Source: Reticulascus tulasneorum (taxonomy: Eukaryota > Ascomycota > Sordariomycetes > Glomerellales > Reticulascaceae). Taken from it: a DNA stretch of 64,000 nt. The stretch lies in contig LSAX01000005.1 in the NCBI GenBank assembly GCA_001557505.1, positions 1,116,001-1,180,000 of the forward strand, in the 5' to 3' direction. The notes beneath the pieces are model-generated. The model worked only from the letters and a program-made list of their open reading frames with translations, searched no databases and had not been told where the DNA came from. Below, one piece after another: positions 58,101 through 64,000 of the stretch; the stretch's first letter is position 1, and the number at the start of each line of letters is the position of its first letter. Both the position numbers and the translations under genes were made by a program.

Positions 58101-60269
58101 TCCATAATCTTAACCTGGCTTCTGCTATAAAATCGCCAATTTTCCAGCGTTGGATTATTCCTTATCAAACCGCATAAAATCTCATGCCCGTTTTCCACGG
58201 TCACAGACGAATTCAGAGCAAGTTTAGACATCTCCCAACGTGTAATTATAGTGCCAGTCCCAAACCTCTTCTCAGCGGCAGCGACAGCCAAGCAGCGCCC
58301 TATCAGGGCTGCCACGCGATGCCAATGCGGGACATGGATGTGAGCCAGCGGCACAACAATAAGGGTTGCATGATGGCGTTCTAGGGGATGCGATTAACCC
58401 TGCAATGCTCTGTTTTACAAAAGGAACGTCCGTTTACCCGGGGAATCAAAATATCGTTCGACAGATCGCACCATGGCGTATGCTTTGCACGAAGCGTCCA
58501 GAGACTCCTCTTCAGTGCTTGTTCCTTTGCTGCGGCTGAGTGTTCTAACTTGCCGAGGCATTGCTCAAGGACGAGTGGGATGCGATACAGAGCAGTCTCC
58601 TCTTCTCCGCGTCTTCAATTCACTACCAATCCTCGCTGCGGAATTCCAATCTTCAACACTGCCGTTCCCATCATAACCGGGCTTGCTCATACCCACCGGG
58701 CCCTCACAATCCACTTGGCAACTGGGGGGATTTGCGGGTGCTCCACGATTCATTTAAACGGACTATACGGCTTGACGGCCTGTTATTGCCTCAATAAATG
58801 CTCCCGTCCACACCGGTTTGCGTACTGGACATGGCTGCAATGAAACCCGCTAGTTGTTGGATGGCCCGCGTGCCAAGGAATCCAATAATCTACACTACCG
58901 GATAACTCGGCATGCCGAGGTGCAGCAACCTTGCATGTCCGCGGCGGTTCGTCCAACGTCATTCCATGGGTTTGCCATGGGCTTCGCACCCACCTTCCCT
59001 ATCAAACTTTTATGTAGGAACGAAGAGCGAGAGCTTGTGGGGTCGAATGACTTTCTGTCCAGGCACAATTACGTTAGTGGACCCAGGAGAGTTCGCTCTC
59101 ACGGCCAATCGATAAGTTTCAAACCCCCAGGATCTACCCTTCTCAGTTGAATGCCCCGGCCCAGAGTCATCTCAAAGCGTAGATGAGTCAAGCATGAACC
59201 CCTCCTCCTATTTAGAAAGGTTTCGCGAAAACGATATTATGTAGACCATTGATCGCTCCCTCATTTGACAATAAGCACTGCCTCGAACCATGGTTCCTGA
59301 TTTTCACGGAAATCATAGCTTGCGGAAATTGAAAGAAATTCGCGCGAGGGACACTGTCATACCTAGGCGTGACTCGCGACCCAAATAGCAGTGCGCTCGA
59401 TACCAGTCTTTCAGAAGAACGATTAGGATGTCGACACTCGATCTGAGTTGTCTGTGTCTCCGATCTCTCGCATTTCGTTTTCTGGGAAAACGGCGATTCG
59501 GCACGGAGGATTACGTGGGCAGTGAGGGGGGACAGGGTAAAGTCGTGATCCTGGTACCGTGACCGATGGAGTGGATGGAGGGGATATCTTTGCCATGCAT
59601 CCCACCTCTATTTTTCTAGCCATTGGCTGCTTGGTTTTATAGTCGGATGTTCGGGGCTGGTGCTCCAACACTCCCGTTCCCTGTGAAAAGATCAGTTTGG
59701 TTAGTTCTCGGCTTCATTCATTCTTCGTCCCCGAACCGCGTAGCACTGAAGCCTGCAAGTCATGGTCAGATGGTACTCGTTATACATGTATGCGATGACC
59801 TGCATGGCGAGCCCTCGCCTATGCTGCTAAGCTTGCAGATGGGAACGCGTGCGTATAAAGTGTGGTTAATGAAGCGCTTCCGTGTTCCATGTCTATCACA
59901 CGATGCCTGGGGGAGATGTTCCATCAGGAGCGAGATGGTGCTCGATATCGACGACCAATTCAAGACCTCTGACTTATTGATATCTAACCAATCGCTTGGT
60001 GATATGATGCCCTTTTGAAGCTACAATATTTATGGAATTATCCAAGGAGAGTCAGGATACCAGAAGACGGCGCACACTCATATCCCATGTCGCTTAGGTC
60101 ATCTGTGCACAATGTATCTTCCTCCTCCACTATCGTCAAATGTCCTTATTCTCTTCTTTTTATGACTGAGCTTCAGGCACTCCCTAACAAAAGACCTTGT
60201 GATCCATGGCAAGCGCAATAAGTGAATACACACCATGCTGTGTAGGTTTCAGTTGGAGAAAACCGCATG
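55129..60269. other. 5.1-kb gene-poor region
   Basis: No gene recognised in over 5 kb. Open frames of up to ~190 codons occur on both strands (for example plus 57116-57682, minus 57920-58354, plus 58388-58843), but they overlap each other, lack motifs and have the mixed composition of chance frames. A short CCA run (56523-56544) is the only simple repeat. The first few hundred bases are the transporter's promoter. Confidence 0.4.
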
Positions 60270-61891
60270 TCACTCATCAAGCACTTTTCGTCCATTCAAC
60301 CGCGATACAGCCGCGTCGAATGCTTGCTTTCCAAGTCGGTCATGAACAAAATCAACCCACATGATTGATCTCAACATGTCGTGTGCTTGGGCCCATGAAC
60401 TGACATTGGCATGATGAACTGCCTGGGCAAGCCAGACTCTCTCTCTATCCCTGGTAGCGCACCCCGCGTTTGGAGCTACATGGAATAAGATTGCCAACCA
60501 GAGATTAACGGAAACAGGCACCACAGTGTCCGCATGCGCAGTCTGAATAAAGCATTGCTGTAGGAATCAAACAAGTGAGAGTATGGTTGGTCCGCAAACT
60601 GTCGTACCATGAAGATTGTCGCCGCAAAAGCTAGCAAGGCGGTTCGAACGGCCTCCTGGAGAGGGTCCTTAAATGTTAGATGAGCAAGCCGGTAGAGCAC
60701 AGACATCATCATTTCATTGTAGGTGTCCGGTGGTAGCTTGCGCGTCGTCTGGTAGGCAAGGTTGCTAAGGCAGGTGAAGGCATGTAGATCTTTCCACCCA
60801 TTCAGAAGCCTCGGCTCTAGATTAGTCTCTGCAAAGAGCTGAACCTCAGTTCCAAAGGGCTTATGGTTGCAACGAATCAAGCCGCGATCTGCAATGAAGC
60901 AGTCCCATACAATTTCTTCTCTGAAGAGGCGAGGCCGTTGTCCACAGCGTAACGCATATTCCAGATCGACCCTATTACCGCGTCAATGTAATGAACAAGG
61001 AATGCAAATAAGTATACTGTTACAAATAAAAAGCATCGAAACCTACCTGCATACCTTGACTTGGATATTATTATGTACGTCCAACTCCCGAAGGCCACCT
61101 CTCAAGCTGACAATCTTAAGAAGCCCGTTGATATGGTTGACTGCAGTGTGGAAATCTTCTGTGGTCAGTGCAGCCATTGCTAAGGTGATAATAACCATGA
61201 TGGTAGAATCTGAAACCGCAGAGGTGTGACCAAACTCATTCAGCCGCGCCTGAAGGAGCTGCAGGGTATGATCGTAATGAAAGGATGCAAGCGGGCTTTT
61301 GGCCCATGTGGAGCTCCATCCACAAAATCCCTGATTGAGTACATCATCGAATGGAGGCAGCATAGGTCGTTAATCATATATGGAAACCAACCTCTCTCGA
61401 CAGGATGTACGTCTAAACATATCTCGTATGGATAGACGCCATATTTGTTTAGGTTGATCACTGAGATTCGGCTTAGTTACAGCTACACTGGATTTATTCG
61501 GCACAAAGCTTAGGTGAGGGTGCAAGGAAAGCCTACATTTTTTGAGGTCTTGAATCATGCACGGCTCAATGCCTGGTGGCAGTTTCAGCGTGGAGAAACC
61601 CCCGCCGAGCAGCATTAGACTCGGTACTGGGGAGATGGGCGTTTTGATAGGCATGTCATTTTGAGGCATCCCAAGGCGACGATCGGGATCAATCCAAGAG
61701 TGCAGCCGAACGGGCCGTCGGCCTTTCCCTTGTGCTCTTCTTGCATGACTCATGATGGCTTTGCGGCCATGGTTATCTTTAGTAGAAGTAGGCGTACTAA
61801 CGACGAAGTGAAGTCCCGCGGCATCTGTATCTCGATTTAGGCATTGCCAGGGGTGAATTCGTATGAATTGCTCACATTTTGACTCAGCCAT
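60270..61891 (-). pseudogene. fungal regulator-like (DUF3468-type) gene with two frameshifts
   Basis: Exons can be followed on the minus strand: 61891-61876, 61824-61537, 61460 to ~61047 and 60971 onward, with GT..AG introns of 51, 76 and 75 bp. The N-terminus reads LHFVVSTPTSTKD with IMSHARRAQGKGRRPVRL, as in fungal regulator-like proteins that lack a zinc cluster. The helical domain includes YPYEICLDVHPVERGWFPYM, DSTIMVIITLAMAALTTEDF and VSLRGGLRELDVHNNIQVKV. Near 61285 the frame shifts; one lost A in an A run would explain it. A second shift near 60535 precedes VVPVSVNLWLAILFHVA and MLRSIMWVDFVHDRLGKQAF, the family's usual end, which stops at 60270. The gene is either a recent pseudogene or marred by sequencing errors. 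Intact relatives are thought to be nuclear regulators, but function is not established. Confidence 0.65.
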
Positions 61892-62488
61892 AGCTCCACT
61901 AGCATAGCACTAATCGAAACCCGCGGGTGTATGATTCTTGATTAGACGCTGACGAAAAAAGATGCTTGACTGAAGAAAAGAGCTGGCATTCGAGAAGGTT
62001 TGGTTAGTTGTTGGATGACATGGGGTTGCGGTCGTTTCGGGAAAATACGGCCGTTGTAATTAGTTCGTCGAGACGTAAGTTATGCAGGGTTTCTTGTTGC
62101 AGCCTAGTGAAGAGATTGCCAAGACATCGAGGACTTCCCCTTACGGATTAGTTAGATACTTCCAGACAGGTACTTCCCAAGTCGGATGGTATAGTCACGT
62201 TTTATATCACCGCTACAGCAATCCTGAGCTCGAATGAGAACTGGATTGTGATCTCTGACACGCGTACAAGAGACACGGATTTCTAAGGACTTATGCATCG
62301 GCATGAAAGGGACTTGTAAGCAGCGTCCATCATGCCATATATAAATACATACTCTGGCCTGGCCTCTGCTCGTCTTGCAGCGCTTCACATTGCTCATATC
62401 AAGCATAACTTCAAGTATCTTTCCATACAATACAACTCTATCGTCCCTTTGTCCTGTTCTCTCCTAAGCCTGTCAATCGAAGCCCAAC
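61892..62488. other. divergent promoter region
   Basis: About 0.6 kb between the regulator-like gene and the divergent dehydrogenase gene. CCATATATAAATAC at ~62335 is a likely TATA box for the dehydrogenase. Confidence 0.4.
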
Positions 62489-63608
62489 ATGGCCGTCGCC
62501 TCCAAGGACATGCCTACACTGCCGAAAAACTTTGGCTCCGTCTTCTGGAACAACCAGTTCCGCGTCAAAATCGAGATACCCGATCCAGAAACTTCCCCAA
62601 GTCTGAAAGGCAAGACTGCTATAGTGACCGGCTCCAACACTGGCCTCGGTTTCGAAGCGGCGAGGCAACTCCTGACTCTTGGCCTGTCCCAACTTATCAT
62701 TGCTGTACGATCGAGTGACAAAGGCAAGGCTGCAGCTGAAAAGCTTCGCCTTGTGAATCCTTCGGCGGATGTACAAGTCTGGGTAGTGGACATGGAGTCG
62801 TACGACTCCATCTTGGCGTTTGTCCGCAAATGCGATTCCGATCTCTCGCGAATACACTACGTCATCCTGAACGCAGGCCTCATGAACCTCGAGTTCGCCC
62901 TAACCCGTGATACTGGACACGAGCAAGTCATCCAGGTCAACCACATTAGCACGATCTTGCTCACGATACTCCTGCTTCCCGTTCTGAAATCCAAGTCAGC
63001 CCCGGGCAGCCCCCCCACATTGACGGTTGTTAATTCCGTTATGGCGCACCTGGCCAAGTTCCCGAACCGCCATCAGCGACCACTCCTGTCTTCTTTTGAC
63101 GACCCAAAAACTCTCCCATTCAATGTTTCCGAAAGATACGGCGTGTCCAAGCTTCTGTGCCAGCTATTCCTAGTGAAACTGTCGGAGCAGATAAAGTCCG
63201 AGGACGTCGTTATTAATATGGTCGATCCGGGCGCGACCAAGCGGACTGGTCTCTCTCGCCAGGCAAAGGGGCCAATGCGAATAGCGGGAATGATATTCAG
63301 CGGAGTCGCGGGTAGGCCAGTAGGAAGAGGTGCTGCAACATATGTTGATGCCGTACTGTCGCACGGCCAAGAATCGCACGGTTGTTTTCTCATGAATAAT
63401 CAGATCGCGCCGTAAGTATGAGCTCCTTTCTATCGGTCGACTAAACAATTGACCCCTTAGGGTAGACCTAACAAAGACAATGGACGGCAGGCTTGCAACT
63501 TTTTACTACACTCCTGACGGCAAGAAAGCGATGGAAGTAGTCTGGAATGAGACTTTGAAAGAGTTGAGCTTTGCCAACGTGGAAGGTGTATTGGCTGCAA
63601 TGAAGTAA
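62489..63608 (+). CDS. short-chain dehydrogenase/reductase
   Basis: Two exons (62489-63411 and 63461-63608; 49-bp intron) give 356 residues. The Rossmann fold starts at AIVTGSNTGLGFEAARQLL (TGxxxGxG from residue 47). The central motif is YVILNAGLM. The catalytic residues are Ser in VVNSVMAHLA and Tyr217/Lys221 in YGVSK. DPGATKRTGLS follows, as in classical SDRs. The length and the N-terminal extension before the fold fit the fungal retinol-dehydrogenase-like or WW-oxidoreductase-like group that acts on hydrophobic or secondary-metabolite substrates with NADP(H). Substrate unknown. It is divergent from the regulator-like gene at 60270-61891, a common pairing. Confidence 0.92.
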
Positions 63609-64000
63609 TCACAGCACAAGGTATCATGTCGTTCTTAAATACATCACCCGGTATTGAAATCTCCTATCAATGCCCATACTCGAGCTATGGCACTCAATAT
63701 CTGAGCATTTGAACTCCCGATGAACGAAGGCATGTTCCTCAACGTCGGTTTGAGATAATTCTATTGTAGCAGACCAGGCAACGCAAAGACGTATAACTGC
63801 ACGGCTACATCGTATCAAGCGGTAAAGCTAATGACAAACAGGACCTGATTGGCCCTACCTCTCTTCCACAGCGCCACCAAGCAGTGCTTATGGGGCCACA
63901 TACGCCGGGTCGGAGAACTCATGTGTCCCCGACCCAACTTCCGTGACTTCCCCTCCACCTGGCAACGTCACAATAGCCTTGGTGTTTGGTGGGACGACAA
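63609..64000. other. terminal intergenic region with hairpin-forming repeat
   Basis: No gene seen before the window edge. GGGTCGG (63907-63913) and CCGACCC (63929-63935) are perfect inverted repeats 15 bp apart, able to form a hairpin or to present CGG/CCG half-sites to a Zn2Cys6 factor. Confidence 0.35.

Noticed and set aside
57116..58843. Series of 140-190-codon frames in the gene-poor gap
   Set aside because: They overlap on both strands, start at arbitrary positions and show no family features.

Overview
The window looks like a chromosome segment of a filamentous ascomycete, probably an Aspergillus/Penicillium-type Eurotiomycete. Short introns of about 45-190 bp with GT..AG borders and CTAAC/CTGAC-like branch sites interrupt most genes. 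The gene set is typical of such fungi: a Zn(II)2Cys6 regulator, a HeLo-NACHT protein, a GH11 xylanase with a fungal cellulose-binding domain, a phytase, a 2EXR protein and a highly reducing polyketide synthase. The organism call is inference from families and gene structure. No tRNA, rRNA or CRISPR array was seen. Exon borders were placed by reading splice sites and frames by eye.

Left part (1-16.4 kb): the end of a membrane protein, a four-helix membrane protein, a decayed acyltransferase-3 gene (3780-5095), a secreted GH11-CBM1 xylanase (5987-6917), an NmrA-like NAD(P)-binding protein (7204-8251, minus) divergent from an intact six-exon Zn2Cys6 regulator (8950-10889), and a HeLo-NACHT gene broken by a nonsense codon and a frameshift (11784-14683).

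Centre (16.4-32.6 kb): a biosynthetic locus. It has a free-standing condensation-adenylation protein without a carrier domain (16452-19373), a nine-exon highly reducing PKS of 2568 residues, KS-AT-DH-MT-ER-KR-ACP with no release domain (21219-29378), and a ferroportin-type metal transporter (29841-31669). A YdcF-like DUF218 protein (31952-32608, minus) closes the block. The simplest reading is that the PKS makes a reduced, methylated acyl chain on its ACP, and that the C-A protein couples or releases it. The adenylation domain has Asn where amino-acid-activating domains have Asp, so its substrate may not be an alpha-amino acid.

Right part (33-64 kb): an eight-exon protein joining an esterase-like domain to a CorA-type membrane domain (33711-37999), a small six-cysteine secreted protein (38806-39210), a PhyA-like phytase (40260-41711), a frameshifted 2EXR gene (43109-44343), a secreted protein of unknown role (45288-46054), a metallophosphoesterase (47015-47977), a decayed coding stretch (48941-49190), a cysteine-rich surface-type protein (49676-50113), a soluble fumarate reductase (51205-52773) and a GPR1/FUN34/YaaH acetate-transporter family protein (53998-55128). 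Then come about 5 kb without recognisable genes, a frameshifted fungal regulator-like gene (60270-61891) and a short-chain dehydrogenase (62489-63608).

Several accessory genes carry single-base frameshifts, at least three at homopolymers, while the long PKS and CorA-type genes read cleanly. Real decay and sequencing error are both possible and should be separated by read mapping.
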